A stretch of 64,000 bases of DNA, from the NCBI GenBank assembly GCA_020465985.1, contig JAANYP010003852.1:626766-690765 (forward strand), written 5' to 3'. Of this stretch, positions 1 to 12,600 are shown in pieces. Origin of the DNA: Centrapalus pauciflorus. Its lineage: Eukaryota > Streptophyta > Magnoliopsida > Asterales > Asteraceae. The translations under genes and the position numbers were made by a program. The notes under the pieces are model-generated. The model did not search any database, was not told where the DNA came from, and saw only the letters and a list, made by a program, of their open reading frames with translations. The stretch's first letter is position 1; each line of letters opens with the position of its first letter.

Positions 1-267
1 AAAATTAAAACTAATTAAAAACTAATTAAATGGAATAATAGCAAAATATGGAAACTTAAACTAATTTAAGTAAGCAAATAAAAGCAAATAAACAAATAAT
101 TGAAATTGACTAAATTAACTAAATTACCTAAATTACTCTAAAGAAAATAAGGCAACTAAATATATGAAAAATGTAATTTATATTTAAATAAAATTTAAAA
201 TTAAATTAACTAATTACTAAAATACGTGATTTAAGCGCAACCGCTCCCCGGCAACGGCGCCAAAATT
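1..267 (-). mobile_element. 5' leader and tRNA-Asp primer-binding site of a Ty3/gypsy element
   Basis: Read on the minus strand, this stretch follows the LTR at 268-1348. The plus-strand bases 241-262 match the 3' end of plant tRNA-Asp (CCGNTCCCCGGCAACGGCGCCA, one difference), so the minus strand carries the primer-binding site used by Athila/Tat-type Ty3/gypsy elements. Bases 1-240 are A-rich untranslated leader without an open frame. The gag and pol of this element, if present, lie left of the window. The class is inferred from the primer site and from similarity in design to the element at 51211. Confidence 0.75.
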
Positions 268-1348
268 TGATGCGAGTGTCGTTAACCCGTCAAAAATAAC
301 CACTAAATACCTTAGAAGCTAGGGTAAGTAGGGATCGTATCCACAGAGAGCGAGAGGTTAAATGCACGTATTCGAGCGACTAGCGTTGTAAAATAATTAA
401 GTTCGAAAGATTGATTTGGTTGTAAAAAGGTGATTGCTTTGATTTATAAAACTAATTACTTGCGAATTTTGTGAAAAGAAAACTTAAGAAGATTGTTTGA
501 TTGAATAAAATACGAAGACAACCATTCCCGGATTCCACACCGCGCTTTGTGTTTAATTTATGAAAACGATTTGAAGATTACATAGACATAATCTTTGTTG
601 GAATTATTATTAAAGCCATTACGTGATCTTGGGCATAGCGCGTGACACGTTTGATTACTCGTCTTAATTAAATAATTAACTCGGCACGAATAATAAAATG
701 TCTACGAACTATCTTGCGAAACGCAACAACAAAATAATAATCATTCGTTTACAATCAAAATATAAATAATAAAAACCATGTAAACTTAAAGTAATCGTTC
801 ATAAAGTAAAACTTAGCGATGTGCTTCCTCCGAGAATGATTATGACGAGCTTAGCCGGACATGGTTGATGCAACGTTCAAGAGTTGTGGATTCATCGCCG
901 TAGATTGACTCGTGTGTTCTTCGTACGTATTTTCGCTCAAACAGGGTTCTTTTCCTTAGCCTTCTCCTCCAAAAAACGATTGCCAAACTTTGAAATATGA
1001 CTTGGTATTTATAGGAAAAGATGGAAAAACCCTAAAAACGGCCGTCTATTATTTTAATGGGTTGGGCGCAGCCGTAGGCGCAGGCCTGCGCCCCCCCCTG
1101 CGCCCCTCTGTATAATCCGTATTTTTGAGAATTAATTTCTTCTGTTGAACCCTCGGTCTGGGCGCAGGGCTGCGCCCCTCTCTGCGCCTGGCTCTGAAAT
1201 TTCGTCCTTTTTTTCATCATTTTAAACCGGATTTTGTTTTCCTGCATAGGCACAGAATTTATTTAATAGCGGCACATTCTATAACATTTTTGCATTAAAA
1301 ACAACTCTTTTACACTTAATAAACATGGTAAATTATAACCCGATCAGA
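268..1348 (-). mobile_element. 5' LTR of minus-strand Athila/Tat-like element
   Basis: On the minus strand the LTR begins TGATCGGGTT at 1348 and ends CTCGCATCA at 268, followed by the primer site. It is about 1,081 bp. A TATA box (minus strand CTATAAATACC, about 1004-1014) marks the likely promoter. Upstream of it, at 1064-1191, lies a cluster of GGGCGCAG/CTGCGCCC words in both orientations, including the perfect palindrome GGCGCAGGCCTGCGCC at 1077-1092. Element boundaries are inferred from TG/CA ends and the primer site, not from a second LTR. Confidence 0.7.
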
Positions 1349-1763
1349 AACCTATATCTTTTTTTCATCTAGCTATATTACTCTTGTTCATGAATTTTTT
1401 GAAGTTTGATTCTCAATTTTTATTCAGGTTACTCAATTATGTAAGGTTGGTTACTTGTTGAATCATTCGCTCCACCTATAGTTTTTCAAAGGACTCTCGC
1501 TCATCCTGCTTTGGTTTCTTGACGAGCACCGACAAAAATTTTATGGCATTGCTTCAGGTTTTTGTGTTTTTTTGCAAAGCCAAGAGATTTATAAACGACT
1601 ACTACAAGGACTCGAAAAAGCCTCAACAACAAAAACAAAAGTCTCTTAACGTAAGAGCCAAATAATAATAATAATAAATAATGCAGGTTAACTTCAATGA
1701 TAAAAGTCTCTTAACATATAACTCTTAATAGAAATATAACAAAAGTTTATTGGTAAATAACGC

Positions 1764-1824
1764 GTCTGGTCAGCGCATCTGTTTTGGGTACAGAAAGCCA
1801 TAGGTTCGAATCCTGTCACCTTGA
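1764..1824 (+). pseudogene. Truncated mitochondrial-type tRNA-Pro(UGG), probable NUMT filler
   Basis: The 61 bp contain a D-arm remnant (TGGTCAGCGC), an anticodon stem-loop with TTTTGGGTA (anticodon TGG), a T-arm (GGTTCGAATCC) and the acceptor 3' strand TCACCTTG. This resembles plant mitochondrial trnP-UGG and not the nuclear tRNA-Pro. The 5' acceptor strand is missing, so it cannot fold into a working tRNA. It sits in an about 80 bp insertion absent from the duplicate copy near 4940. The mitochondrial assignment rests on recalled family sequence; a tRNA-derived SINE fragment is the alternative. Confidence 0.65.
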
Positions 1825-2859
1825 TGTGAGGCATTCCGTCAGCAAATACAAATATAAAAAATTTAAGTTATAATTGTGGTTATCAAAATCGAGATATTAT
1901 CTAGGATGTTTTTATCTTTGTAAGATCGAATCGTAAGATTGAGATCGGGTTCCTAAGATCCTATCAAAATAACAATGTCATTTTTATATTTGTTATAATT
2001 TACGTTAAATATTGATTTTATGTCAAATTAAAAAGATATTAAAAATTCAAACATTATAATAATAGTTGGATACAATTCCTAAAAATTTTCATAATTTAAT
2101 TACATCTTTATGATTTATATTTAATGGTATTTTACTTTAGGATTATAAAAATTTATTGTTATGTACAAATTTGATAATTATCCCATGCATTTATTTATTT
2201 TATTTAACAAGTTTGATTAATTTATATTTTTAAAAATTTTAATATAAGTAAAAAAAATGTAAAAGTAGGATCGGATCAAGATCTTAAAATATTAACTAAT
2301 ATCTTACCTATGCGAGATGCTATTAAGAATCAACTGGTTTTAATTAATTATAATCGTAAAATCGTAAAATCATAAAATATAAATATCAAGATATGAATTT
2401 TGATAAGATTGATTAAACTTGAGTAATTTTATATGCACACCCTCCTCAATTATTAATCACACACCCTTCTCATTTTTTTAATATGATAGAAGATTAATTT
2501 TTAATAATTGGGTCTCATGTCATTAACAAATTCATATTAGCAAAGAGATTTATGATTAGTAAAAATTAAGAAGATAAGAACGTACGTATAACAATGCTCT
2601 TAGACTCATGGACCTAAAATAACAAGAAATAAATCAAAGCCCAATCTTTTTATATTCTTTTAAATCAACTTTAATATTTAAATTGTAGAAGTTATTATAC
2701 AATAGATGTAGGCGTGTGCAGCACGCTTGTGACACGGGCATCCTTACTGACAACACGTTCCACCTCATGCTGTTTTGGCTAATCGAAGGTTCTCCTAATT
2801 TTTGTCTAAACACAAAAAAAAAACAAAACAAAACAAAATCTTTAATTACTCATCTATTA

Positions 2860-3025
2860 CCAATGAGTTTAGCCACTTGGTAAGAGCTGTGATATGCAAA
2901 TGTGAGTTGCGGGTTTGACTCCCACCGAATGCAAGTTTGGATTTAGATAAGTTCTAAAGTTCTCTATTAAGGCAAATGGGTAGATTAGGAGTAGGATCAG
3001 AATAGTTTGTCGTTCAAAAAAAAAA
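2860..3025 (+). mobile_element. tRNA-derived SINE with target duplication
   Basis: A pol III promoter is visible: an A-box-like AGCCACTTGGTAAGAGC and a B-box GGGTTTGACTCCC. It is followed by a tRNA-unrelated body and a 3' A tract. Direct repeats TACTCATCTATTA at 2847-2859 and 3026-3038 bound it as a 13 bp target-site duplication. Length is about 166 bp, normal for plant SINEs. The same insertion is present in the duplicated copy, so it predates the duplication. Confidence 0.85.
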
Positions 3026-3414
3026 TACTCATCTATTATATGTACTTTTATAAGAATGTTTATCGGCATTTTGATTTTTCTAAATTTTTTGGTTTGGTTT
3101 GATTCAGTTCCATACTCAGTTATAGATTCTTTTACAGTTCTATGCATCTAATGGGTTGGTCTATATTTTTTATAATATTTATTGATAATACACAAATTTT
3201 GTTATTAGATAATACACAAAAATTGTGTTAGTTCCTGATTGTTAATCTCGTTTACCTATATATAAGCCTAACATATAAAATAAAAAGTGGATAATGACAA
3301 GTTAACTACCCAACTAACATTATCAGACGATTAAAACCACCATCTGCACAACAACAACATACAAAGCTTCATAGCAGTGGCGATCAACACCAACGTTAAA
3401 CCTTCACATATCAA

Positions 3415-4393
3415 AATCAGAATTATTCGTGGTTTTTTCGTTCGCAAAAACTAATAACTAAATTGTTTGTATTTATTTTCGTTTTCCATAACAAAAAATC
3501 GGAATGGGTTGGATTTTTTGGTGCAGAAAAAAATTAAATACGGATTGGTCTTCGTAACTTTTTACGTTTTAAAATGAAAAATTAAAACATATATGGTTAG
3601 TAACTTCTTTTCGTTTGAAAAAATAAATAAAAGCTTAAGTTTCAAAATTTTTTGGTTTGCAAAAACTACAATATAAAATGTTTGAATTTTTAATTTGAAA
3701 AGCTAAAAAAGGAAATAGATTCTAATTTGATACAATTGTTTATAATAAAAAGAAATAATTAAGTTTGTAATTTTAAATTATAAAATATATATTAAAATAT
3801 AGGAAACTCAACAAAAAATTAATACGTAAAAAGTTAAAATAATAATAATAATAATAATAATAATCATAATAGAGTTAAATAAATAAATTTACTTGAGGGA
3901 CCAAAACTAAAATGAACTACAAACTTGAGGGACCAAAATGTTATCAAAGAAAAGGGTAAAATGGTCATTATAAAATATTTAAATACTTGTTTGTTAAAGT
4001 TAACGGCAGAGGGGTATTTTTGCAAGTAAACAGTGATAATAAGGACTGTTTATGCAAAATTGAAACTACAGGAACCGTATCCAAAGTTTTATACAAACCA
4101 CAGGGACCATTTATGTAATTTACTCTAAAATTTTTTATGTGTCTTGATTTGCTAATAATTAAATTAATATATTATAAAACTCTAGGTTATTTGAAGTTCT
4201 AATTTATTATAAAATTTAATATATTATTATTATTTATGTTTGAATAAAGGTTTTAATTGTCTTAAAAGTATACATAACTTGCAATAATATTATTTTATTT
4301 TATTTTATTTTTTAATCTATTAATAAAAATATATATAAATATAAACCCGTTACAACGTACGGGCACCACATCCCTTGTTTATAACAATTAACA
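3415..4393. other. Spacer between duplication copies, with transposon-end debris
   Basis: No gene seen. There is an AAT trinucleotide run near 3839-3865. At 3890-4135 there is sequence resembling one end of the Pack-MULE at 36873 (GGGACCAT...GTAATTTACTCT near 4104-4131) without a convincing opposite end. A hairpin CCCGT..ACGGG at 4346-4363, resembling a Helitron 3' terminal hairpin, ends about 30 bp before duplication copy 2. Confidence 0.5.
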
Positions 4394-5963
4394 AGAAACC
4401 TATATCTTTTTTTCATCTAGCTATATTACTCTTGTTCATGAATTTTTTGAAGTTTGATTCTCAATTTTTATTCAGGTTATTCAATTATGTAAGGTTGGTT
4501 ACTTGTTGAATCATTCGCTCCACCTATAGTTTTTCAAAGGACTCTCGCTCATCCTGCTTTGGTTTCTTGACGAGCACCGACAAAAATTTTATGGCATTGC
4601 TTCGGGTTTTTGTGTTGTTTTGCAAAGCCAAGAGATTTATAAACGACTACTACAAGGACTGGAAAAAGCCTCAACAACAAAAACAAACACAAGTCCATAA
4701 CAACATCCAAATAAAAATTAAACCCCAACAGAAAGAAAAGACAATCAGCCAAAACAATGTTGTGGCTTAGATATCCAAGAATTCCATTAATGATGTGTCT
4801 AATTATACTATTATCATAACTTAAAGAGCCAAATAATAATAATAATAATAATAAATAATGCAGGTTAACTTCAATGATAAAAGTCTCTTAACATATAACT
4901 CTTAATAGAAATATAACAAAAGTTTATTGGTAAATAACGAGATAAATATAAAAAATTTAAGTTATAATTGTGGTTATCAAAATCGAGATATTATCTAGGA
5001 TGTTTTTGTCTTTGTATGATCGAATCGTAAGATTGAGATCGGGATCCTAAGATCCTATCAAAATAACAATGTCACTTTTATATTTGTTATAATTTACGTT
5101 AAATATTGATTTTATGTCAAATTAAAAAGATATTAAAATTCAAACATTATAATAATAGTTGGATACAATTCTTAAAAATTCTCATAATTTAATTACATCG
5201 TTATGATTTATATTTAATGGTATTGTACTTTAGGATTACATAATTTTTTGTTATGTACAAATTTGATAATTATCCCATGCATTTATTTATTTTTATTTAA
5301 CAAGTTTGATTAATTTATAATTTTTTAAAAATTTAATATAAGTAAAAAAATGTAAAAGTAGGATCGGATCAAGATCTTAAAATCTTAACTAATATCTTAC
5401 CTATGCGAGATGCTATTAAGAATCAACTCGTTTTTTTATTAATTATAATCGTAAAATCATAAAATATAAATATCAAGATATGAATTTTGAGAAGATTGAT
5501 TAAACTTGAGTAATTTTATATGCACACCCTCCTCAATTATTAATCACACACCCTTCTCATTTTTTTAATATGATAGAAGATTAATTTTTAATAATTGGGT
5601 CTCATGTCATTAACAAATTCATATTAGCAAAGAGATTTATGATTAGTAAAAATTAAGAAGATAAGAACGTACGTATAACAATGCTCTTAGACTCATGGAC
5701 CTAAAATAACAAAAAATAAATCAAAGCCCAATCTTTTTATATTCTTTTAAATCAACTTTAATATTTAAATTGTAGAAGTTATTATACAATAGATGTAGGC
5801 GTGTGCAGCACGCTTGTGACACGGGCATCCTTACTGACAACACGTTCCACCTCATGCTGTTTTGGCTAATCGAAGGTTCTCCTAATTTTTGTCTAAACAA
5901 AAAAACAAAACAAAACAAAACAAAATCTTTAATCATATATTCATATTAGATACTCATCTATTA

Positions 5964-6113
5964 CCAAATGATGCAAGTGTGAGGTTGCGAGTTTGACTCC
6001 CACCGAATGCAAGTTTGGATTTAGGTAATAAAAATAAGTTCTAAAATTCTCTATTAAGGCAAATGGGTAGATTAGGAGTAGGATCAGGAAAGTTTGTCGT
6101 TCAAAAAAAAAAA
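5964..6113 (+). mobile_element. SINE, internally deleted duplicate copy
   Basis: Same SINE as 2860-3025. The A-box region is deleted; the B-box (GAGTTTGACTCCC), body and A tract remain. The left target repeat TACTCATCTATTA is intact at 5951-5963, while the right one has two differences. It arose through duplication of the surrounding segment, not through independent insertion. Confidence 0.85.
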
Positions 6114-6390
6114 TTCTCATCCATTATATGTACTTTTGTAGGAATGTTTATCGGCATTTTGATTTTTCTAAATATTTTGGTTTGGTTTGATTCAGTTCCA
6201 TTATGAAAAACCATTCTCATTTCAGTTATAGATTCTTTTATAGTTCTATGCATCTAATGGGTTAGTCTATATTTTTTATAATATTTATTGATAATACACA
6301 TATTTTGTTATTAGATAATACACAAAAATTGTGTTAGTTCCTGATTGTTAATCTCGTTTACCTATATATAAGCCTTCCATATAAAATAAA

Positions 6391-7362
6391 GGGAGAATTT
6401 CATATATGTCCTTCTAAAACTGCATAATATCTTATATACCCAAGCCAAAAAAAGAATTTCATATATATCCTTCTAAAACTTCATAATATCATATTTACCC
6501 AATTTAAAACTTTAATATCATATATACCCTTTCAAACTTTTAAATATATCAAATATATCCAAATTATTTATTTATTCTTTTTTATTACTTTAAAACTCAT
6601 AATAAATATTCATTAATAAAGAAATGACCAATCTACCCTTTTTATTTCTTAAACTTCATAATATCATATTACCCAATTGAAAACTTTAATATCATATATA
6701 CCATTTTAAACTTTTAAATATATCATATATATATCCAAATTATTTATTTATGATCTTTAATTACTTTAAGATATTAAATCTTTTACTTCTTGACGGAATT
6801 CGGTGATTCAAATTTTAATTTGTTCGTTAAGTCAAAGCCTAGATAATTGAAGACTTAATCAAGGTAATTAACTTTTAAATCCCTTGATTTTACAGGTCCG
6901 GGTGCTCGTGGTAGGCTTTTACTTAAGGAACAAATGAAATTTGAATCACCGAATTCCATCAAGAAATAAAAGATTTGATATCTTAAAGTAATAAAAGATC
7001 ATAAATGAATAATTTGGATATATTTAATATATTTAAAAGTTTAAATGTGTGTATATATAATATTAAAGTTTTCAATTGGGTAAATATGATATTATGAAGT
7101 TTAAGAAATAAGAAGGGTAGATTGGTCATTTCTTTATTAATGAATATTTATTATGAGTTTTAAAGTAATAAAAAAGAATAAATAAATAATTTGGATATAT
7201 TTGATATATTTAAAAGTTTGAAAGGGTATATATGATATTAAAGTTTTAAATTGGGTAAATATGATATTATGAAGTTTTAGAAGGATATATATGAAATTCT
7301 TTTTTTGGCTTGGGTATATATGATATTATGCAGTTTTAGAGGGACATATATGAAATTCTCCC
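6391..7362. mobile_element. Foldback MITE, Mutator-type (9 bp TSD)
   Basis: A 972 bp near-complete inverted repeat. The left end GGGAGAATTTCATATATG mirrors the right end CATATATGAAATTCTCCC, and the arms continue for roughly 430 bp each around a loop near 6840-6930. Direct repeats TAAAATAAA at 6382-6390 and 7363-7371 form a perfect 9 bp target duplication, typical of Mutator-like elements. The duplicate segment has the same site empty at 3276-3284 with TAAAATAAA once. No transposase is encoded, so the element is non-autonomous. Confidence 0.92.
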
Positions 7363-7502
7363 TAAAATAAAAAGTGTATAATGATAAGTTAACTACCCAA
7401 CTAACATTATCAGACGATTAAAACCACCATCTGCACAACAACAACATATAAAGCTTCATAGCAGTGGCGATCAACACCAACGTCAAACCTTCACATATCA
7501 AA

Positions 7503-9585
7503 CTCAAAGGTGTTAAGTTTCAATTAGAAAGGCCAAAATTGTTAAACTTTTAATATGTTAAATTAAGTTAACACTCTAAATCACTTTAAAACTTTATATT
7601 TGTTTCGGGGTGTCAGGGTCTCTACCCCTTGGACCCCGATAGGGACGTTTGCTTAAGGACCCCGCAAGGGGGAACAAGCACTTCTACCCGCAATTTAACG
7701 TTCAGATCTTGACTTTGACTAAACTTATACGGGTGTGCATTCCACACCACCGTACTCGTTATAACTCCAACCAAAATCAATAAAAGCAGTCCAGCAAATT
7801 ACACTAAAATAATAACACACCACACATAGGCTGCCATAAGAGTGCTTCACACTCTAAAGACAATCCTCACCATGACATTGCTTTTACGTCCTTAGATGAG
7901 CTCATCCCTTGTAATCTCACTTGAGTTTGATCCCCCAACTATACGGAATAAAAACTGTTCAACCTCAACAATAGTGTCACACAATTGACAGTAATATGCA
8001 ACATAAATAAAAGAAGTTCTATAGGAATGCAACAGTTCCAAAACCATTTTGAATCGGATCGGACTAGATCAACTTAAAAATCAATAAACTGAAAAAAAAA
8101 AGTAGAACTGGACACCATACCGAATGGTACCCCTTCTCGTTCGTTTAGTCTTGGTTTTTCAACTCTTACGATTAAATAAATACAAATTTCAAGAATCAAA
8201 CTGTATATAACCGGTCTCTATATAATTTTATTTACCAATTTCAATAGTTTGGAATATATTTTTCTCACCCTATTAAATATTGCATACAAATCGCAATTGT
8301 ATACTGTTATGAAAATGCTTCTGCTATGATATTATTGATATAGATGATAATTATTTTAAGATGATAATTATTTCATCCAGATTATCTCATCACTGAAAAA
8401 AAAACTTTTAAATTGACACCAAATATTGGATTAATAATAAAATAACTTGAGACAAAATTCAAAAAAATCTAACAAACCGTCATTAAGTTTCTATATTATC
8501 TTTTAAACGATTAAATTCCTACTTGTATAAAACTAAACATTTAAGTTTATAAACTTTTTTTTTTTAAACGATCAAAATAAGCGATTAAGTCCGTAGCTAA
8601 TATCATATTTTGACACATAGTTATATACACACACCTCCTTAGCTAAATTTTTTTCAAGAAAGTATCAAAATGCAGTTATATAAGCTATTAGTTTTGCAAT
8701 TAAAGATCAAGTCATCGAAGAAAAAAGTAAGAGTATCTTAAAATAGCCAATTTAGTAGCTTGCTTTGACCCATTAGCTACTAAGCTTCAAACCCCTAATA
8801 TGACATTGAACTAACTGAGTTACTTGCTTAACACGTCTGTTCTATCTAGAAAGCCAGACTTGCATAGTTGCTTCCTATACCGAACACTCACGCACTCTCA
8901 CATGTGTTTTGTTAAGAAAGTAGGATCCATTTAATTAAACTTAATCCTCTCATACATTAAGAGGGGTGTGTAATTAACAAGTAAGAGCCATGCATTTAAA
9001 ATCCCTTCTATTTTGAATGATTAAATCTCTAAACAAATTGCCCAGAGATTTAATCACTCGTTTTTTTTTTCAAGTACGCAGACTTAATTAATCATTTGTA
9101 TTTATAAAGTTAAGAGTTTTAATCATTTAAAATACAAGTTTAGAAACTGAAGTATTCATTTTATAAAGTTTAGAGATTATATTGAAATATTTTAGGGACT
9201 TAATTACCAATTTTTATAAAATTTAAGGATTTTATCGCCTGAAATATGACAGTTTGTCCCTTTTTTGTATTTTACCCGGTAAGTATGTTACAAACAGTAA
9301 AACCAAAAGATTTATACAACATGTTGTAACTATTAATAAAAAATAAACAAATGAACTTGTATCAAAATTTATTAGAGAAAAGTATCATCGGTCAATGTGT
9401 TGCATAGATATTTAATAACATATATTTACATAAAATATAAAGTAAAAATACATCATACAAATTTTGTCAACTGCTATTTTATAGTTTATTTGATATAAAT
9501 TGATCATATATTACAATTTAAAAGTATAATAATTTATAAATTAAATAATTGAATTACTTATTATATACTTTAACCATGTGTCTAA
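7503..9585. other. AT-rich intergenic with a decayed repeat
   Basis: No coding region recognised. At about 7603-8030 lies a G/C-clustered block (GGGG...ACCCCG words) followed by a TATACGGG...CGTTATA inverted repeat. Its layout is like that at 50420-50640, so both may be decayed members of one LTR-type repeat family. The rest is simple AT-rich sequence. Confidence 0.4.

Positions 9586-9664
<79 letters not shown>
9586..9664. repeat. Compound (AC)n(TA)n microsatellite
   Basis: About 11 AC units followed by about 29 TA units without interruption. No TIR element is attached to this array, unlike the arrays at 31902 and 44616. Confidence 0.95.
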
Positions 9665-9667
<3 letters not shown>

Positions 9668-12600
9668 ATAAATTAAGTTATAATCATCCAAACTTTTAAA
9701 TTTATAAATGAATGTTATACCTTACCATTACTCTATCGTAATTATGAGTATTAAAATTTAAAACCTTGCTACAAATCAATTTGAATAAAATTTTTTTTAT
9801 AGATTTGACAAATAAATAATTTATATTATATAATAAAGAGGTAGTACATTTTGAGGTTGACTTTTAAAATATATATATATAAAATGAACGATTTTAAAAA
9901 AGAAAGTCAACTCCATTGCGTACGTAAAACTCAACTCACTACCATATTTCCTCAATCTACCACATATCGACGTACGTTTTGCAATAATTAAAACCATATT
10001 TAACATTAATGATGTAATCACAATAGTTCAAAGTTCAAACTACTATATAATATATATCGATTTTTTGTATGAAATTCAAATGATCAAATAATTATTTAAT
10101 TAATATCAATAATAACAAGATAACTTTACGACATTATGTAAACGTATGTAACCTATATAATAAAGGAAAACACAAATTGACACATGTAATTACCACATTT
10201 AAGCTAAAAACATAATTAAAAAGATAGATCGATATATAATATATATAACAAATAATTATACTTTTGTTTTATTTTATTTTTTATAAGAATTAACATTACA
10301 TGTAAACTTCCTAAACTAGTTTAGTATAAATTTGTTTATAAATACTAGTTGGAAAGCAACAATAGAAACCAATGATTAAAGACAAGAACACAAATTTAAA
10401 TGATTGAATTTATAATGACCTATGTTCTCATGGCAAATAATTCCTAAGGCCGTCCCATAGATTTTGAAAGCCTTGTGTTTATGATTACAACATAGACTCT
10501 TTAATATTTTAAATAGTAAATTGGTCATTTTGATATTCAATTTTAATAGGTAAACTGGAGGCCGAGAACGACAAAAAAAATGATTAGTGAGAAATTAATA
10601 TGAACAATACGAATCAAATTAAATTTGACATAAATTCCATTTTAACAGAAAAATTTATTGGCTTGAATAGTTGAACTTAGACCTTTATTATGACCGTGAG
10701 ACATTGCGAAATTGAGGGCCTTGTGCAGTCGAGCCTTCCACACACCCTAAAAACGCCCTTGATAATTATTATGACAAACATTAGGTTTTATGTACAACCT
10801 AAGAATATTGTGATCGTAAAAATAAAATAAAAAACAATTATGTTCAACTTCATAAATTAGTTATTAAAAAAATTGAGTCAAACTCGATCATCTTTATAAA
10901 ATATTGAAGTACCCCATGAATGACTAGAGTTTTAATATTAATTTATCAAGGATATGACTTATATTTTTTTATGATACATCTTTTTAAATAAACTTTGATA
11001 AATTTTAAGTTGGTTAGTTAATTAAGTTGTCCATCCTACTTAAACATTTGCAACAAATTTGAATAACTTTTTGTCTGTGTGCTATGTTATTTGTATATGT
11101 ATATGTGAATGTATTATAGTATTTTAGGGCGTTCATATTGCGTTTTACACAGGCTTTAGTAATAAATAATATGCATGTTTGCTTCGGAAGCTGTAACTAT
11201 AATTTTTGTTATAAATTAATTATTGCGTTCGTTCCCCATGCTTTCGCACCCCAGCGTCGGTAGGGACCCAGAGCTGTCTTCGCTTTTGGCGTTCCTTTTT
11301 TTTATTCAGAATCACTGGGGCCTCGCATCAAAACCCCGTCTCATGCTTTTGAAGCTACAGCAAAAAAAAAAAAAAAAAAAAGTCTACCACTTACTAAAAT
11401 CCATTAATAGGGGCGTGAGATAGGCTTCTAGTGTTTGACTTAATTTGGGAGCTGAAATTATAAAAATTTGAATATATCATTATGATCACATTGTTTTTAT
11501 GCACATTCCAATATAAAATTTATTATAGTCGGTACAATTCTCATTAAGCAGACAAATATGCAACTGGCTTATTTATTTTATTTTAAATAAATATATGATT
11601 GTTTCATTTTAATAATTTTAACCTTTGATATATTACATTTTATAAAAATGCGAATATATCATTATGATCACATTATTTTTATATAGATTCTGATATCAAA
11701 CTTCTTTCCGTTCAAACTATTTTCAAAATGACGATTTTTATTGTTTAGTTGGCTGATCGATCACACCTTTTCATTTATAAACTCAAACCAACAGCAGAGA
11801 GTGATCATCAGTTGAGGGTCACGATCGGATCAGGTGAGTATCACGATCGGTAGCTAATGTTTTTATATATTATATATAATTGATCTGTATTTTCTTTTGT
11901 AACCTTTAATACGTTTAGACTCATACACTTGAAAGATATTATTATAATCATATTGTTTTTATTAACATTTGTATATACAATTTACTACCCCTTAAACTAA
12001 AAATATAATTTTGGATGATATTTAAAAAAAAAATTATACAACATATAACTGATTAAAGTTATAATCTTCAAATAGATTTTGCTTTACAAGTATTCGAATA
12101 ATAACTATATTATTTTTCTTGTATAACCCTGAATATAAGTTATTTTGTAAAACTCGAATACTTTACTATGATCACACTATTTTTATCCCGTTGCAACGTG
12201 TGGAGTTAAACAACATTATTATATTTAAAGCAATTGGTTTGATTTAAGATTATTATTGGTTTCAAATTTCCATACCAACAGTAACATAGATAAAGAAAAT
12301 GGGCTTATGGCCCAGAAAGTACTGTCTATCATGTAGGCCAAATTGGTACACGTTTAAGGACTAATGATACCAAAATGGCATGTAAAAGTTTGAAAATTGA
12401 AACCAGGAAAACAGATCCAACATGTGAAAATGGTAAATTTAATAGCGTTTAAAATGCCAATGCAAAAGATGCTTGTGATTTTCGTGTACTTGGATTTATT
12501 TGAAGACCATTGAGATTTCATAACAGCGAGTCAGTGACCCACAAAGTTAGAAGGTCCAGAGTACATACTCGTAAAAGCTGGTTTGAATACAGACCTAACA

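Larger units (their letters stand above)
1349..3414. repeat. Segmental duplication, copy 1
   Basis: This segment is repeated at 4394-7502 with a few per cent divergence by eye. Shared blocks include the (AAT)n tract, the SINE, and a promoter-like end with TATATATAAG near 3256 followed by a CAA-rich leader-like stretch. Copy 1 has lost about 140 bp near 1640 that copy 2 keeps. It carries a tRNA-bearing filler at 1763-1843, and holds the unoccupied site (3276-3284) of the foldback element found in copy 2. No convincing protein-coding frame was seen. Confidence 0.9.
4394..7502. repeat. Segmental duplication, copy 2
   Basis: Homologous to 1349-3414. Removing the foldback element at 6391-7362 and one target repeat leaves about 2.1 kb, the same length as copy 1. 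It keeps about 140 bp lost from copy 1 near 4690-4830, lacks the tRNA filler, and its SINE has lost the A-box end. A 67-codon frame near 4567 starts at a TTG and has no recognisable product, so I do not call a gene. Confidence 0.9.

Noticed and set aside
1032..1253. 73-codon minus-strand frame in the LTR
   Set aside because: Composition follows the GGGCGCAG word cluster; no domain, and it lies upstream of the LTR TATA box.
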